From positions 1 through 64,000 of the forward strand of contig CAMLLO010000013.1 in NCBI GenBank assembly GCA_946480915.1: DNA of 64,000 nucleotides. The letters are read 5' to 3'. Source of the DNA: an uncultured Sphingobacteriaceae bacterium. Its GTDB lineage: Bacteria; Bacteroidota; Bacteroidia; Sphingobacteriales; Sphingobacteriaceae. Shown here piece by piece: positions 8,629-19,026 of this stretch. The position numbers and the translations under genes were made by a program. Each line of letters starts with the position of its first letter. The stretch's first letter is position 1. Below the pieces are notes generated by a model. The model saw only the letters and a program-made list of their open reading frames with translations, was not told where the DNA came from and ran no database searches.

Positions 8629-9867
8629 TTATGCTACTTTTAGTTTCTTAATATCCGATTTTGCAAACTTATCAACCGCATAATCCAGGGTTATATAAAG
8701 TTCTTTATCATGATGCTTTTCCGAAGGCATTTCAAACATAGCATCGATCATAATTGCCTCACATATCGAACGCAAGCCCCTGGCCCCTAGTTTAAATTCC
8801 ATCGCTTTATCTACGATAAACTCTAAAACTTCTTTTTCAAATTCCAGCTTCACACCTTCATATTCAAATAACTTGGTATACTGACGAGTTAGTGAATTTT
8901 TGGGTTCGGTAAGGATATTTAACAAGGCTTCCCTATCTAAAGGATTTAAGCTAGTTATTACAGGCAAACGCCCTATTAACTCAGGAATGAGTCCGAAAGA
9001 ACGTAGATCCTGAGGGGTGATATATTTATATAGATTCTTTAAATCAATATTATCATCCTCATTATTAACCTTGTAACCAACAGTTTGCGTACGCAGGCGA
9101 TTAGCGATCTTTTTCTCGATGCCATCAAATGCTCCACCACAGATAAACAGAATATTGTTAGTATTAACAGCAATCATTTTCTGATCAGGGTGTTTACGCC
9201 CACCCTGAGGTGGTACATTAACCATTGTTCCTTCCAAGATCTTCAATAAAGCTTGCTGAACGCCTTCGCCGGAAACATCCCGGGTAATAGAAGGATTATC
9301 GCTTTTACGAGCAATTTTATCAACCTCATCGATATAAACAATGCCTCGTTCTGCAGCAGCCACATCGTAGTCAGCAGCCTGTAGCAAGCGAGTCAAAATA
9401 CTTTCAACATCCTCACCAACATAACCGGCTTCGGTTAATACGGTCGCATCGCAAATACAAAAAGGAACATGTAAAACTTTGGCTATTGTTTTTGCTAGAA
9501 GAGTTTTGCCAGTTCCTGTCTCTCCCACCATGATGATATTTGATTTTTCAATCTCTATCTCATCTTTATCAACTTTTTGATTAAGTCGCTTGTAGTGATT
9601 ATAGACAGCAACAGAAAGCACTTTCTTTGCATCATCCTGGCCAATAACGTATTGATCCAAATGACTTTTTATTTCCATTGGCTTCATCAGCGTTAGAGCC
9701 GATTGCGCTGTTTTGTTTTTTCTGGTAGACAATTCCTCAGATAAAATCTGATTGGCCTGGGCAACACATTTATCACAAATGTGCGCGTCCAATCCAGCAA
9801 TCAACATCAGCGTGTCCTGCTTCCCTGATCCACAGAAAGAACATTTGATATCTTTACTTTTACTCAT
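8629..9867 (-). CDS. clpX: ATP-dependent Clp protease ATP-binding subunit ClpX
   Basis: 412 residues, full length. This AAA+ unfoldase hexamer feeds substrates into ClpP. The N-terminal zinc-binding domain has Cys9, Cys12, Cys31 and Cys34. Walker A is GETGTGKT, Walker B '[11 protein letters not shown]'. The pore loop GYVGEDVES and the '[11 protein letters not shown]' region, which includes the ClpP-contacting IGF-type loop position, are present. It starts 5 bases after clpP and follows tig and clpP in the standard tig-clpP-clpX order, so this is one proteostasis operon on the minus strand. Confidence 0.97.
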   Translation of the reverse strand: MSKSKDIKCSFCGSGKQDTLMLIAGLDAHICDKCVAQANQILSEELSTRKNKTAQSALTLMKPMEIKSHLDQYVIGQDDAKKVLSVAVYNHYKRLNQKVDKDEIEIEKSNIIMVGETGTGKTLLAKTIAKVLHVPFCICDATVLTEAGYVGEDVESILTRLLQAADYDVAAAERGIVYIDEVDKIARKSDNPSITRDVSGEGVQQALLKILEGTMVNVPPQGGRKHPDQKMIAVNTNNILFICGGAFDGIEKKIANRLRTQTVGYKVNNEDDNIDLKNLYKYITPQDLRSFGLIPELIGRLPVITSLNPLDREALLNILTEPKNSLTRQYTKLFEYEGVKLEFEKEVLEFIVDKAMEFKLGARGLRSICEAIMIDAMFEMPSEKHHDKELYITLDYAVDKFAKSDIKKLKVA

Positions 9868-9872
9868 TACCT

Positions 9873-10577
9873 TTATTCTTTACCCCCACTTACACCAAGA
9901 ACTTCATCTATCATTCCGAATTCTTTGGCTTCACTGGCAATCATCCAATAATCCCTATCAGAAGCTTTTTCTACCCATTCGTAAGTCTGGCCAGAATGCT
10001 TAGAAATTATATCGTATAATTCTTTTTTCAACTTAAGCATTTCACGCAGGTTGATTTCCATATCTGAAGCAACACCCTGTGCCCCACCTGACGGTTGATG
10101 AATCATAACCCTTGAATGTGGCAAAGCCGCTCTTTTTCCTTCGGCACCTGCACACAATAACACAGCCCCCATTGAAGCCGCCATTCCGGTACAAATAGTT
10201 GCTACATCTGGTGTAATATACTGAATCGTATCATATATACCTAAACCAGCATAAACGGATCCTCCCGGGGAATTGATATAAATCTGGATATCCCGTTTGT
10301 TATCTGTTGATTGTAAAAACAACAACTGCGCTTGGATGATGTTTGCATTTTGGTCATAAATGGCATCACCTAAAAAGATGATACGGTCCATCATCAACCT
10401 TGAAAAAACATCCATTTGAGCTACGTTCAACTGACGTTCTTCTATAATGTATGGTGTCATTGACTTTGGATAGTTTGATTCTACCCGTCCAATAAACTTA
10501 TCAACGTGCTGGCTACCTATACGGTGATGCTTTACAGCGTAGTTACGAAACTCGTTTTTATCAATATTCATAGTCAA
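9873..10577 (-). CDS. clpP: ATP-dependent Clp protease proteolytic subunit ClpP
   Basis: 234 residues. Serine peptidase that forms the double-heptamer chamber capped by ClpX. The catalytic triad is readable: Ser135 in [11 protein letters not shown], His160 in VMIHQPSGG and Asp209 in 'SDRDYWM', with spacings of 25 and 49 residues as in E. coli ClpP. The N-terminus is about 20 residues longer than in E. coli and is probably a propeptide removed on assembly. Sits between tig and clpX. Confidence 0.96.
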   Translation of the reverse strand: MTMNIDKNEFRNYAVKHHRIGSQHVDKFIGRVESNYPKSMTPYIIEERQLNVAQMDVFSRLMMDRIIFLGDAIYDQNANIIQAQLLFLQSTDNKRDIQIYINSPGGSVYAGLGIYDTIQYITPDVATICTGMAASMGAVLLCAGAEGKRAALPHSRVMIHQPSGGAQGVASDMEINLREMLKLKKELYDIISKHSGQTYEWVEKASDRDYWMIASEAKEFGMIDEVLGVSGGKE

Positions 10578-10663
10578 TAGTTATACAGTTTTAACAGTGG
10601 AAAAGTTTAATATAAGTTTCAATAATTTACCTACAGAATGACATCAATCCGCTACAATCACCA

Positions 10664-12010
10664 CTAGTTCAACTCTATAAATTTATTATATTCTATTTCT
10701 TTTTTATCTAAAGTAATAACACTTTTCAGGTATTCAAACACTTTTTGTCCTTTCACTTCCTCAAAAGTTCTGTTTGCATTTTCTTTATTCTGCAAAAACT
10801 GAACTGTATACTGAGTTAATTGATCTTCAGGAAGTGCCTGCGGACTATACATCCTGAACTGAGCATCTAACTTTTGTTTAGCCGAAGCCAAAACATCCTC
10901 GTATTTTATTTCAATTTGATTTTCCTTTATGATCTTATTTTCAATAAGGGTCCATTTCAAATTGCGGGCGAAGTCTCCATAACCACTCTCAAGCTCTTCT
11001 GCCGATATATTTTGATTGGTTTCTTTCAACCAACGTTTAAGGAATTCGTCAGGTAATTCCAACTGCACCTTTTCCAGACCAAAATTCACTAAATCGTTGT
11101 GAAGCTTTTGATCCGCATTTTGAGCCATCATTCCTTCAAGTTCTTCGGTGATCTTATTTTTAAACTCCTCTTCGGTTGTTATATTACCTTCCGGAAATAT
11201 TTTATCAAAGAACTCCTGATTCAAATCAGATTCCTCTAAACGGTTGATATTTTTTACCGTTATACGGAACTTGGACTGTAAATCTTTAGCATCTCCTTCA
11301 GGTATATTCAAAAGCTTCGCAATCACCGTTTCATTATTTTCGAAAGCTTTTTGCAAATCTAAGTCAACAACATCACCAACTTTTAAACCGATTAATGATT
11401 TTTTAATTGCTTCGTCTTTTACTAAATCTATTCTTACTGAAGCTGTATTTGATATTCCGTCTTCAAAAACAGAGCCATCAGGTGATAATTGTTCTAATTC
11501 TGAATATAAAACGTCTTCGTCTGCCGAAACTTCAGGGTTTGTCATTTTGCCATAGCTTTTGCGCAGGTTCTTAGTCCTCGATTCTAAGGTTCCTGCATCA
11601 ACTTTTATCTGATAATATGGCAACTTGTCGCTCGATGAAAAATTTAATTCAAATTCAGGTGCTAATCCCAATTCATAATTAAACTCAAACTCGTCATTAT
11701 AATCCCAATTGAATTCTTTACTATCATCAACCTTAGGAAGCGGCTGACCTAAAACTTCCAGTTTATTTTCGTTGATATAATTATTAAGTGTGTCACTTAA
11801 CAGGTTGTTAATTTCATCCACTAAAATGCTTTTACCATACATTCTTTTGATATGTGACGATGGCACCATACCGGGACGAAATCCTGGCAGTTTGGCTTTT
11901 TTAGCTTGAGATTTAATTGCTTTTTCCACGCGCTCACGGTAATCATCCGGTTGGATTTTCACAGTAAGGACTGAATTAAGTTTATTGATTTTTTCCTGAG
12001 TGATATTCAT
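10664..12010 (-). CDS. tig: Trigger factor
   Basis: 448 residues. Ribosome-associated chaperone that binds nascent chains. The ribosome-binding signature appears as 'LPGFRPGMVPSSHIKRMYG' (about 40-58). The middle region (about 150-250), where the FKBP-type PPIase domain normally sits, is poorly conserved, as is usual in Bacteroidota trigger factors, so isomerase activity is doubtful. The C-terminal helical arms (about 260-440) are charged and helical. First gene of the tig-clpP-clpX set, with 86 bases before clpP, and transcribed downstream of tRNA-Leu. Confidence 0.92.
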   Translation of the reverse strand: MNITQEKINKLNSVLTVKIQPDDYRERVEKAIKSQAKKAKLPGFRPGMVPSSHIKRMYGKSILVDEINNLLSDTLNNYINENKLEVLGQPLPKVDDSKEFNWDYNDEFEFNYELGLAPEFELNFSSSDKLPYYQIKVDAGTLESRTKNLRKSYGKMTNPEVSADEDVLYSELEQLSPDGSVFEDGISNTASVRIDLVKDEAIKKSLIGLKVGDVVDLDLQKAFENNETVIAKLLNIPEGDAKDLQSKFRITVKNINRLEESDLNQEFFDKIFPEGNITTEEEFKNKITEELEGMMAQNADQKLHNDLVNFGLEKVQLELPDEFLKRWLKETNQNISAEELESGYGDFARNLKWTLIENKIIKENQIEIKYEDVLASAKQKLDAQFRMYSPQALPEDQLTQYTVQFLQNKENANRTFEEVKGQKVFEYLKSVITLDKKEIEYNKFIELN

Positions 12011-12039
12011 TATTGAAAAATATTACGTTCGTATCTATA

Positions 12040-12072
12040 TAAAAAATTCCCCCCGATTTCTCAGAGGGAATT
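12040..12072 (-). terminator. Terminator after tRNA-Leu
   Basis: On the minus strand AATTCCC and GGGAATT (plus-strand 12045-12072) pair across a short loop and are followed by a run of T. This lies directly 3' of tRNA-Leu and separates it from tig. Confidence 0.6.
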
Positions 12073-12074
12073 AG

Positions 12075-12156
12075 TGCGGAAGAAGGGACTCGAACCCCCA
12101 CGCCGTGAAGCGCCAGATCCTAAGTCTGGTGCGGCTACCAATTACGCCACTTCCGC
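12075..12156 (-). tRNA. tRNA-Leu (anticodon UAG)
   Basis: An 82-base cloverleaf. The acceptor stem GCGGAAG pairs with CTTCCGC and is followed by discriminator A. The anticodon stem CCAGA/TCTGG carries the loop CTTAGGA, hence anticodon TAG (reads CUA and other CUN codons). A long variable arm typical of class II tRNAs and GGTTCGAGTCC in the T arm are present. CCA is not encoded. Confidence 0.95.
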
Positions 12157-12269
12157 ATTAGGATTTCAACAGGACTGCAAAAGTAAGGTTTCTGTCGAGA
12201 TATCAAAACATTTTTTTCAGTAAATCACTGTTTTGTTTCTATCGTTAAGGTTACCAGATATTTAAAATT

Positions 12270-13883
12270 TTAAAGCACTCCGTATTCTTCGCGGTACTGA
12301 TTAATTAACTTCTGTATTTTATGATGCAGCACACTTAAATCAAATGGTTTACTAACAATGTCATTTACACCAGCATCGTAAGCTTGCTGTAATTCCTCTT
12401 CTAATACAGCTGCAGAAAGTGAAATAATTGGAATATTATTAACTCCTTCCGGAAGTTCCTTACGTATTTTGCGCGTTGCCTCAAATCCACCTAATACAGG
12501 CATGTGAGTGTCCATTAAAATAATATCGAATACACTCTGCCTTAGGCAATCAAGAGCCAGCTGGCCATTTTCAACAATCGTGACTTTGAGATTCCAGCTT
12601 GTGAGAATTTTCTTTATCATGAATTGATTGATGGTATTATCTTCTGCAACCAATACCGACACATTATCAAATTTCGCAAGATCTGCGGGGTTAATACGGA
12701 CTGTTTGTTTTTGATTGGCGGCTATTTCATACCAATTTGTAAATGAAAAGGTGCTTCCCTTGCCACACTCACTTGTTACCTTTATCTCTCCGCCTTTCAA
12801 TTCAACAAGTTTTTTCACGATTGATAAACCAAGTCCGGTGCCCCCATATTTATGATCAGTGTCGTCATCGGCCTGTTCAAATGATTCGAAAATTCTATCA
12901 AGTTTATCGGGAGGAATACCTATCCCTGAATCAATAACACTAAACTTTAGCTTGATTTTACTTTCCTCGGCATCTACCATGCTTAATTTCAATGTTATGC
13001 TACCTACATCAGTAAATTTTATAGCATTCGAAAGCAAGTTTAAAAGAATCTGATTTAACCGCATTGAATCGGCCATTATTAAATGAGGAATCTGATCATC
13101 CAGATCTGCTTCGATTCCAATCCCTTTTTCTTCTGCTTTATATTTAAGTAAATCAATAACCGACTTACAGAGGTTAGCGATGTTTGTTTCATTTCTGACA
13201 ATTTTAAACTTGCCAGCTTCAATTTTGGATATATCAAGAATATCATTTATAACTCCTAACAAGGCTTCCGACGAAACCTTTAAAAGGTCTAACATTCTGG
13301 TTTGCTCAGAATCTAATTCAGTATTTTTAAGCAGGTGTGCAAGTCCGAGAATACCATTTAAAGGTGTACGGATTTCGTGGCTCATATTTGCCAGGAACCG
13401 TTCTTTGATTTTCTTTCCTTTTTCAGCCTGATCGCGAGCTATAATCAACTCTTCCTGGTATCTTTCAAGTTCGACATTTTTCCGTTTGATCTCCAGTTGG
13501 GTACGAACAAGCGTTATTAAAGAATCGACCTTAGCATTTGTAATATAAGGATCGAGAGGTTTATATAAATAATCAACGGCACCAGTAGAAAGACCTTTAA
13601 CCGCATATTTGGTTTCGGTTGAAATAGCTGTTACAAAAACCACTAATATATCACGGGTCTTCGGATTACTTTTTATGATATCCACCAGTTCAAAGCCATC
13701 CATTTCAGGCATCTGAACATCAACCAAGGCAATAGAAATCTCGTTTTGCCAACATAATCTCAAGGCTTCATTGGGAGATGTAGTTGTGATAATTTTAATA
13801 TCATCGCGTTGTATAAGAGCTTCAAGAGCAATTATATTCTCGATTTTATCATCAACAATCAATATATTAACCTTCTCTGTCAT
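12270..13883 (-). CDS. Response regulator / histidine kinase hybrid (REC-HisKA-HATPase-REC)
   Basis: 537 residues, no membrane segment, so cytoplasmic. Order: N-terminal receiver with Asp55 in ALVDVQMPEMDG; a coiled-coil linker (about 125-160); a HisKA domain with His169 in NMSHEIRTPLNG; HATPase_c with 'NLLSNAIKF', 'DSGIGIP' and 'GGTGLGLSI'; and a C-terminal receiver with Asp458 in LMDTHMP. It probably takes phosphate at its first receiver from the large hybrid kinase at 15322, autophosphorylates, and passes phosphate to its own second receiver. It overlaps cheB by 4 bases and closes a four-gene operon. No DNA-binding output domain is encoded, so the final effector is elsewhere. Confidence 0.93.
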   Translation of the reverse strand: MTEKVNILIVDDKIENIIALEALIQRDDIKIITTTSPNEALRLCWQNEISIALVDVQMPEMDGFELVDIIKSNPKTRDILVVFVTAISTETKYAVKGLSTGAVDYLYKPLDPYITNAKVDSLITLVRTQLEIKRKNVELERYQEELIIARDQAEKGKKIKERFLANMSHEIRTPLNGILGLAHLLKNTELDSEQTRMLDLLKVSSEALLGVINDILDISKIEAGKFKIVRNETNIANLCKSVIDLLKYKAEEKGIGIEADLDDQIPHLIMADSMRLNQILLNLLSNAIKFTDVGSITLKLSMVDAEESKIKLKFSVIDSGIGIPPDKLDRIFESFEQADDDTDHKYGGTGLGLSIVKKLVELKGGEIKVTSECGKGSTFSFTNWYEIAANQKQTVRINPADLAKFDNVSVLVAEDNTINQFMIKKILTSWNLKVTIVENGQLALDCLRQSVFDIILMDTHMPVLGGFEATRKIRKELPEGVNNIPIISLSAAVLEEELQQAYDAGVNDIVSKPFDLSVLHHKIQKLINQYREEYGVL

Positions 13884-14497
13884 GATTGATGGTTTATGGT
13901 AGAGGCAAGAGTCTCCATAAATGAATATATTTCTAAATTAGATAACACTAAATCTGCACTGCATTTATTTATAGCCGCTTCCGGCATTGTTCTTACTTCT
14001 GCAAACTCAGGGTCTTGCACAATAGTAAACCCATTTTTTTCGTGAATATAGCAAATCCCTACCGCACCATCAGCATTTGCACCAGATAAAAGAATAGCAA
14101 TTACCTGATCTTCAAACACATCGGCTACGCTCTGAAACGTCACGTCGATTGATGGACGCGAATATAATACAGGTTCTGAACAATCCAACGTAAAGGTTTG
14201 ATCCGGCTCCAATAAAAGGTGATAATCCGATGGAGCAAAGTAAACAGTGCCTTTTTTAAGCTTATCCTTGTCGTCTGCCACTTTTACTATCACCTTTGAT
14301 TTACTATTTAACAATTCTTCTATTGATGACTTGTGTTTTCTACTTCGGTGAATTACTACGATAACCGGAAGAGGAAAGTTCTTTGGCAATTTTGAAATTA
14401 GATCAAAAACCAAAGTAAACCCGCCTGCGGAGCATCCTATGAGAACCACCTTTGCCGATTTAGGTCCAAACTCAGTTTGAAATCTTATCTCAGCCAA
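13880..14497 (-). CDS. CheB-type protein-glutamate methylesterase (no receiver domain)
   Basis: 205 residues, only the catalytic domain. 'VLIGCSAGG' holds the nucleophile Ser, 'VIVVIHRS' the His, and 'LLSGANADGAVG' the Asp of the CheB triad. Canonical CheB has an N-terminal receiver that gates this domain; here it is absent, so regulation must come from partner proteins. It lies between cheR-like and hybrid-kinase genes with overlaps of 4 and 8 bases, so the stoichiometry is translationally coupled. No methyl-accepting protein or CheA is visible in the window, so a role outside flagellar chemotaxis is likely. Confidence 0.88.
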   Translation of the reverse strand: MAEIRFQTEFGPKSAKVVLIGCSAGGFTLVFDLISKLPKNFPLPVIVVIHRSRKHKSSIEELLNSKSKVIVKVADDKDKLKKGTVYFAPSDYHLLLEPDQTFTLDCSEPVLYSRPSIDVTFQSVADVFEDQVIAILLSGANADGAVGICYIHEKNGFTIVQDPEFAEVRTMPEAAINKCSADLVLSNLEIYSFMETLASTINHQS

Positions 14498-15320
14498 CTT
14501 TTTGATAAATATTTTCTACCCGATCAATCACCTTAAATTTTTTCGCAAGTTCAGCGTTTCTCAAACTTTCTTTCGCACCTAGACATAGAAAACCAAGAGG
14601 GCACAAACTTTCATAAAAAAGATTTATTACCTTATTCTGCAACTCAAGATCAAAATATATCATCACATTCCTGCAGGATATCAATTGAAATTCATTAAAA
14701 ACTCCATCCGAAACTAAATTATGAACCGAGAAAAGAATATTTTTCCTTAAATTATTGACAATTGTAGCGGCATCATATTTAGCTACATAATAATCTGAAA
14801 GTGACCCGGAAGCACCGGTGAGTAAATAATTTTCAGAATATTGTTTCATCAATTTCAGATTATAAATGCCTTTTTTTGCTACATTCAATACATTTCTGTT
14901 GATATCTGTACCATATAAAAAAGATCTGTTATACAAATTCTCCTGATCTAATAAAATTGCGAAGGAAAATAGCTCCTCACCAGTTGAACATCCCGCATTC
15001 CATACTTTTATTCTTTGAAAAGAAGATAAATAAGGTAAGACCTTCTCGCGAACGGCTTTAAAGAAGCTGGGATCGCGAAACATTTCTGTAACGTTTACGG
15101 TAACTTCGATTAAAAACTCTTCAAAAAAAGATGGGTTATTTACCAACAGAGACTTCAATTCGTACATGGAAAGTTGCTGAAGCTGCATTATGCGAGTTAT
15201 TCGCCTTTTTAATGAAGCTCTTGAATATCCCCCAAAGTCAAAACCATGAATTCTATTAACCCATTCAATGATTTCTTCTATTTGCTCAAAAGAAATTACG
15301 TCTATCACAGATTCGTTCAT
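14490..15320 (-). CDS. CheR-type SAM-dependent methyltransferase
   Basis: 276 residues, the classical CheR length. The N-terminal helical domain has 'YSRASLKRRI'. The SAM-binding Rossmann part shows 'FRDPSFF', 'VWNAGCSTGEELFSFAI' and 'ISCRNVMIYFDLELQ', which are standard CheR motifs. It would methylate glutamates on a coiled-coil receptor; the long coiled coil of the neighbouring 1170-residue kinase is a possible substrate (inference). Starts one base after that kinase ends and overlaps the cheB-like gene by 8 bases. Confidence 0.9.
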   Translation of the reverse strand: MNESVIDVISFEQIEEIIEWVNRIHGFDFGGYSRASLKRRITRIMQLQQLSMYELKSLLVNNPSFFEEFLIEVTVNVTEMFRDPSFFKAVREKVLPYLSSFQRIKVWNAGCSTGEELFSFAILLDQENLYNRSFLYGTDINRNVLNVAKKGIYNLKLMKQYSENYLLTGASGSLSDYYVAKYDAATIVNNLRKNILFSVHNLVSDGVFNEFQLISCRNVMIYFDLELQNKVINLFYESLCPLGFLCLGAKESLRNAELAKKFKVIDRVENIYQKVG

Positions 15321-15321
15321 A

Positions 15322-18300
15322 TTAACTTAACCAAACTCTCATCATCGAGAGTAATTTATCCATATCAACTGGTTTCGAAACATAGTCATTAGCTCCGGCT
15401 TCAATACATTTTTCCCGATCGGCTTTCATAGCTTTTGCTGTAAGGGCAATTATAGGAAGTTTGCCAAATCGAGATTGCTTTCTGATAGCCTGCATCGCAT
15501 CGTATCCATCCATTTCGGGCATCATGATGTCCATTAATACAATATCAGTATCCGGAAACTCGTCTAATTTTTTCAACGCCTCGATCCCATTATTGGCTAT
15601 CTGAATGTTTAATTCGTACTCTTGCAAAGCACTTGTAAGAGCAAAGATATTACGCATATCATCATCTACAACTAAAACTGATCGGTTCTTTAAAGCTTTT
15701 TCTATTGTGGTTGTATCATTGGAAGCTTTTGCCTGAACCTGATAAGGAAGCGGCTTTGTTGGAACAGGATCGTTTGTTCTGATCTTGTTCATAAACAGAT
15801 TAACTTCATCCAATATCCTGTCGTTCGACTTATTATTCTTTAGTACCATTACATCGGTATGCTTAAGAACTCTTGACATACTCGCCTGATCCAATTCCAT
15901 GGCTGTATTAATAACCACCGGAATTTTACTGAGCCTTTCATCGGCCTTAATTTTCTCGAGCAAATCTAATCCAGAAATATCAGGAAGCTTTAAATCCAGG
16001 ATGATACAATCAAAAGATGAATCTTTACCAAGAATAGTCATTGTCTGCTCTCCATCAAAAGATTGCTCAACCTTAATATTCTTTGATTTTAATTGAAGAG
16101 TAAGATTGTCACTCTGTATCTGCTGATCTTCGACTAATAACACCCGGGATAATTTAACATTTCCGGTTTCTTTTATCAACAGATTGAAGGCAGTTTGCAA
16201 TTCCTCTTTTTCTACGGGCTTGCGAAGAAATCCCAGAGCCCCTTCCTCTCTGGCTTTGGAAATCTTTTCGTCTTTGGCTGACATTAAATGTACCGGGATG
16301 TCGCGGGTTATATCATCATCCTTTAATTTCTTTAATACCGACCAGCCGTCTATTACAGGTAGCATAATATCCAGAACAATAGCATCCGGCTTATGTTCTT
16401 TGGCCATTTCATAACCAGTATCTCCCTGATAAGCTATCAACGTTTTAAAACCCCGGTCTTCCGCATAGTCTTTCAAGATATCTGCGAAATAGGTATCGTC
16501 TTCAATAATAAGTAAGGTATACTCCTTATTGGGATCCGGAAGCTTTAGCGATTCGGCAGCTTGAAAAACTTCAGGTTTGGCTGCAAACATCTGTGTTGAA
16601 ACTTCTTTAGGTGTTTTAGCTTCAGCTTTAGCGTCTTTCTTTACGTAATTTGCTATTGGAAGGTACAGCGTAAACGTGCTTCCCTGATTAACAATACTTT
16701 CCACCTGTATTTCACCACCCAGTAAATTAGCCAATTGCCTGCTGATTGAAAGACCTAAACCGGTGCCGCCATATTTACGACTTGTTGAACCGTCTGCTTG
16801 CTGAAATGCTTCAAAAATCACTTTCTGCTTATCATCCGGAATACCGATACCGGAATCCTTGACTCTGAATGCCATCACAGTGGAATCGTTTCCCTTCAAA
16901 TTATCACTATAATAATGATGACCCGGCTTTTCGAGCTCAATGTCAACACTAACTTGTCCCTTTTCGGGAGTGAACTTGAATGCATTTGACAGAAGATTCT
17001 TAATTATCTGCTCCACTCGCATCCTATCCGATTTAATAAGCTCGGGAACTTCAGAAGCGATATTGAATCCAAAATTTATCTTTTTTGTATTAGCAACTTC
17101 TTTGAACAGTAATTCTAAATCAACTTGAATTTCATTTACTTCGACATCTTCAATTGAAAGATCAACCTTACCTGATTCAATTTTTGACAGATCAAGAATA
17201 TCATTTATCAGAGCAAGTAAATCGCTTCCAGCATTATGGATTACTCCCGCATATTTGATTTGTTCTTCCGAAAGGTTTAAAGGCTTGTTTTCCTTTAATA
17301 TTTTAGCCAGAATAAGAATACTATTTAACGGAGTACGCAATTCGTGACTCATATTAGCAAGAAAATCAGATTTGTACTTACTGCTTAGTTCTAGCTCTTC
17401 GGCTTTTAACGCAATCGCTTCTCTGGCTAATTCAATTGCTTTATTTTTTTCTTCAAGAAGCTGAGCTTTTTCTTCGATTTCGGCGTTTGTTTGCTTTAAC
17501 TCTTCTTGCTGCACCATTAATTCTTCTTCAGAAACCTGTAGCAACTGAGTTTTTCGTATCAGTTCCTCGTTAGTGGCCCTCAATTCTTCGTGTTGGGTTT
17601 CAAGCTCCTCGGCTTGTTGTTGAGTTTTCTCAATTAAATCCTGCATTTGAACCCTTGCTTCTGCAGCATTTATACTCACGCCAACACTATGCACTACTTT
17701 ATCAAAAAATGCCGCTGTATCCTGAGGAACATCGTTTAAAAATGCGAGTTCAATAACACCTTTAAGTGTTTCCTGGAAAAAGATGGGTTGAATAAATATC
17801 GCTTTTGGTAAAGAATCCCCTAAGGCTGAATTAACCTTGGTATAATCTTCAGGAATATCTTTAAAAATCATGCTTTTCTTCTCACCAACTGCCAGCCCGG
17901 TCCATCCTTCGTCTACTCTGATATTCTTCCTACCACTAGTTTTAGGAAATCCATAACAGGATATTAAATTCAATACCTGCCTCTTAGAGTCTACAGTATA
18001 CATGGCGCCAAAATCGGCCTTTACGTATTTGGACATCTCATGAATGATACATTCGCAACGTTCTTCGAGCGTTTGTGCACCACGCATGGCCGCATCCATC
18101 ATTACCGCCCCTTCCAGTAACCAGTTCTGCCGCGCATTCTCTTTCGAAACCAATTCGAGTTTTGAGTTGGTTTCTGACATTTTTTCTTCGATTTTTTTCT
18201 GTGAGCCGAACGTCTTTTTAATCAGAGAAGACAAAAATAGTATCAGGCAAAGGATAACAGTGATGCCTCCTAAAATTATGCCGATTGTTCGATTAACAAT

Positions 18301-18834
18301 TTGATCATTGTCTTCCTTTTTCTTTGTCAATAACGCTTCTTCCGAGTCGTTGATCTTCTTTATGTGCTGAAAAACCATATCCATATAGAATTTGGCCTTG
18401 CTTGTTTTTAATAAACCCGAGGAGGCTTCGACCCCACCCTTGTTATAAGCTTCGATGATAGTATTCATCTCTAAAAGCTTCTGCGATGCATAAAAGCCTA
18501 AGGAATCAACATTTTTAACCTGTTCCCGATTTTCGGAAACCAATTGTCTCAAATTATTTATGGTGGGGTTAATGAGGTTAATTACACCTGTGTATCGGTC
18601 GAAAAAGACCTGCTTCCCGGTAAGAAGATATCCACGTTCATTACTTTCTGCATCTAATAATTGCTGTTGTACTGAATTACTAAGAAGTAAAATTTTTTCA
18701 GTTCGAGAAACCTGCTCTTTATTATTCTGCAGATTTTTTATACTTATATAAGAAGAGATGCCGAGAATAAGAACGCATACTACAGTGGCTACAAAACCAG
18801 CGAGCACCAGTTGTTTAAAAGTGTATTTTTGCAT
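15322..18834 (-). CDS. Large hybrid sensor histidine kinase (CHASE3-GAF-HisKA-HATPase-REC x3)
   Basis: 1170 residues. Membrane segment at about 10-30; a CHASE3-type periplasmic helical sensor at 36-175, with the telling 'LLDAESNERGYLLTG'; second membrane segment at about 183-205; GAF domain at about 245-395; a long Glu/Gln-rich coiled coil at 400-485; HisKA with His497 in NMSHELRTPLNS; HATPase_c ('NLLSNAFKF', 'DSGIGIP', 'GGTGLGLSI'); then three receivers starting near 768, 895 and 1050. The second receiver keeps its Asp in 'IILDLKLPD'. It is the first gene of the operon with cheR-, cheB- and hybrid-kinase-like genes. The coiled coil between GAF and HisKA resembles Che-type methylation helices, which could explain why CheR and CheB travel with it. 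Confidence 0.93.
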   Translation of the reverse strand: MQKYTFKQLVLAGFVATVVCVLILGISSYISIKNLQNNKEQVSRTEKILLLSNSVQQQLLDAESNERGYLLTGKQVFFDRYTGVINLINPTINNLRQLVSENREQVKNVDSLGFYASQKLLEMNTIIEAYNKGGVEASSGLLKTSKAKFYMDMVFQHIKKINDSEEALLTKKKEDNDQIVNRTIGIILGGITVILCLILFLSSLIKKTFGSQKKIEEKMSETNSKLELVSKENARQNWLLEGAVMMDAAMRGAQTLEERCECIIHEMSKYVKADFGAMYTVDSKRQVLNLISCYGFPKTSGRKNIRVDEGWTGLAVGEKKSMIFKDIPEDYTKVNSALGDSLPKAIFIQPIFFQETLKGVIELAFLNDVPQDTAAFFDKVVHSVGVSINAAEARVQMQDLIEKTQQQAEELETQHEELRATNEELIRKTQLLQVSEEELMVQQEELKQTNAEIEEKAQLLEEKNKAIELAREAIALKAEELELSSKYKSDFLANMSHELRTPLNSILILAKILKENKPLNLSEEQIKYAGVIHNAGSDLLALINDILDLSKIESGKVDLSIEDVEVNEIQVDLELLFKEVANTKKINFGFNIASEVPELIKSDRMRVEQIIKNLLSNAFKFTPEKGQVSVDIELEKPGHHYYSDNLKGNDSTVMAFRVKDSGIGIPDDKQKVIFEAFQQADGSTSRKYGGTGLGLSISRQLANLLGGEIQVESIVNQGSTFTLYLPIANYVKKDAKAEAKTPKEVSTQMFAAKPEVFQAAESLKLPDPNKEYTLLIIEDDTYFADILKDYAEDRGFKTLIAYQGDTGYEMAKEHKPDAIVLDIMLPVIDGWSVLKKLKDDDITRDIPVHLMSAKDEKISKAREEGALGFLRKPVEKEELQTAFNLLIKETGNVKLSRVLLVEDQQIQSDNLTLQLKSKNIKVEQSFDGEQTMTILGKDSSFDCIILDLKLPDISGLDLLEKIKADERLSKIPVVINTAMELDQASMSRVLKHTDVMVLKNNKSNDRILDEVNLFMNKIRTNDPVPTKPLPYQVQAKASNDTTTIEKALKNRSVLVVDDDMRNIFALTSALQEYELNIQIANNGIEALKKLDEFPDTDIVLMDIMMPEMDGYDAMQAIRKQSRFGKLPIIALTAKAMKADREKCIEAGANDYVSKPVDMDKLLSMMRVWLS

Positions 18835-19026
18835 TTAGGAGCTATAATAGATTATAAATTACTGACTATTACGGGGCACGGTTTAAAATGGTTTCAAACT
18901 TTAATTTCACAATATTAAACAAATCCCTTCAATTAAAAATTTAAAACCCTTTGGGAAAGGGACTGTTACCTTTTTTATAAATCTAGAAACAAACGATAGG
19001 TCATTAACCTCTCTAAACTTAAAACC

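Noticed and set aside
18947..18961. CCCTTTGGGAAAGGG palindrome before the YciE/F-like gene
   Set aside because: Short, with no recognised operator consensus or T-run; could be chance.
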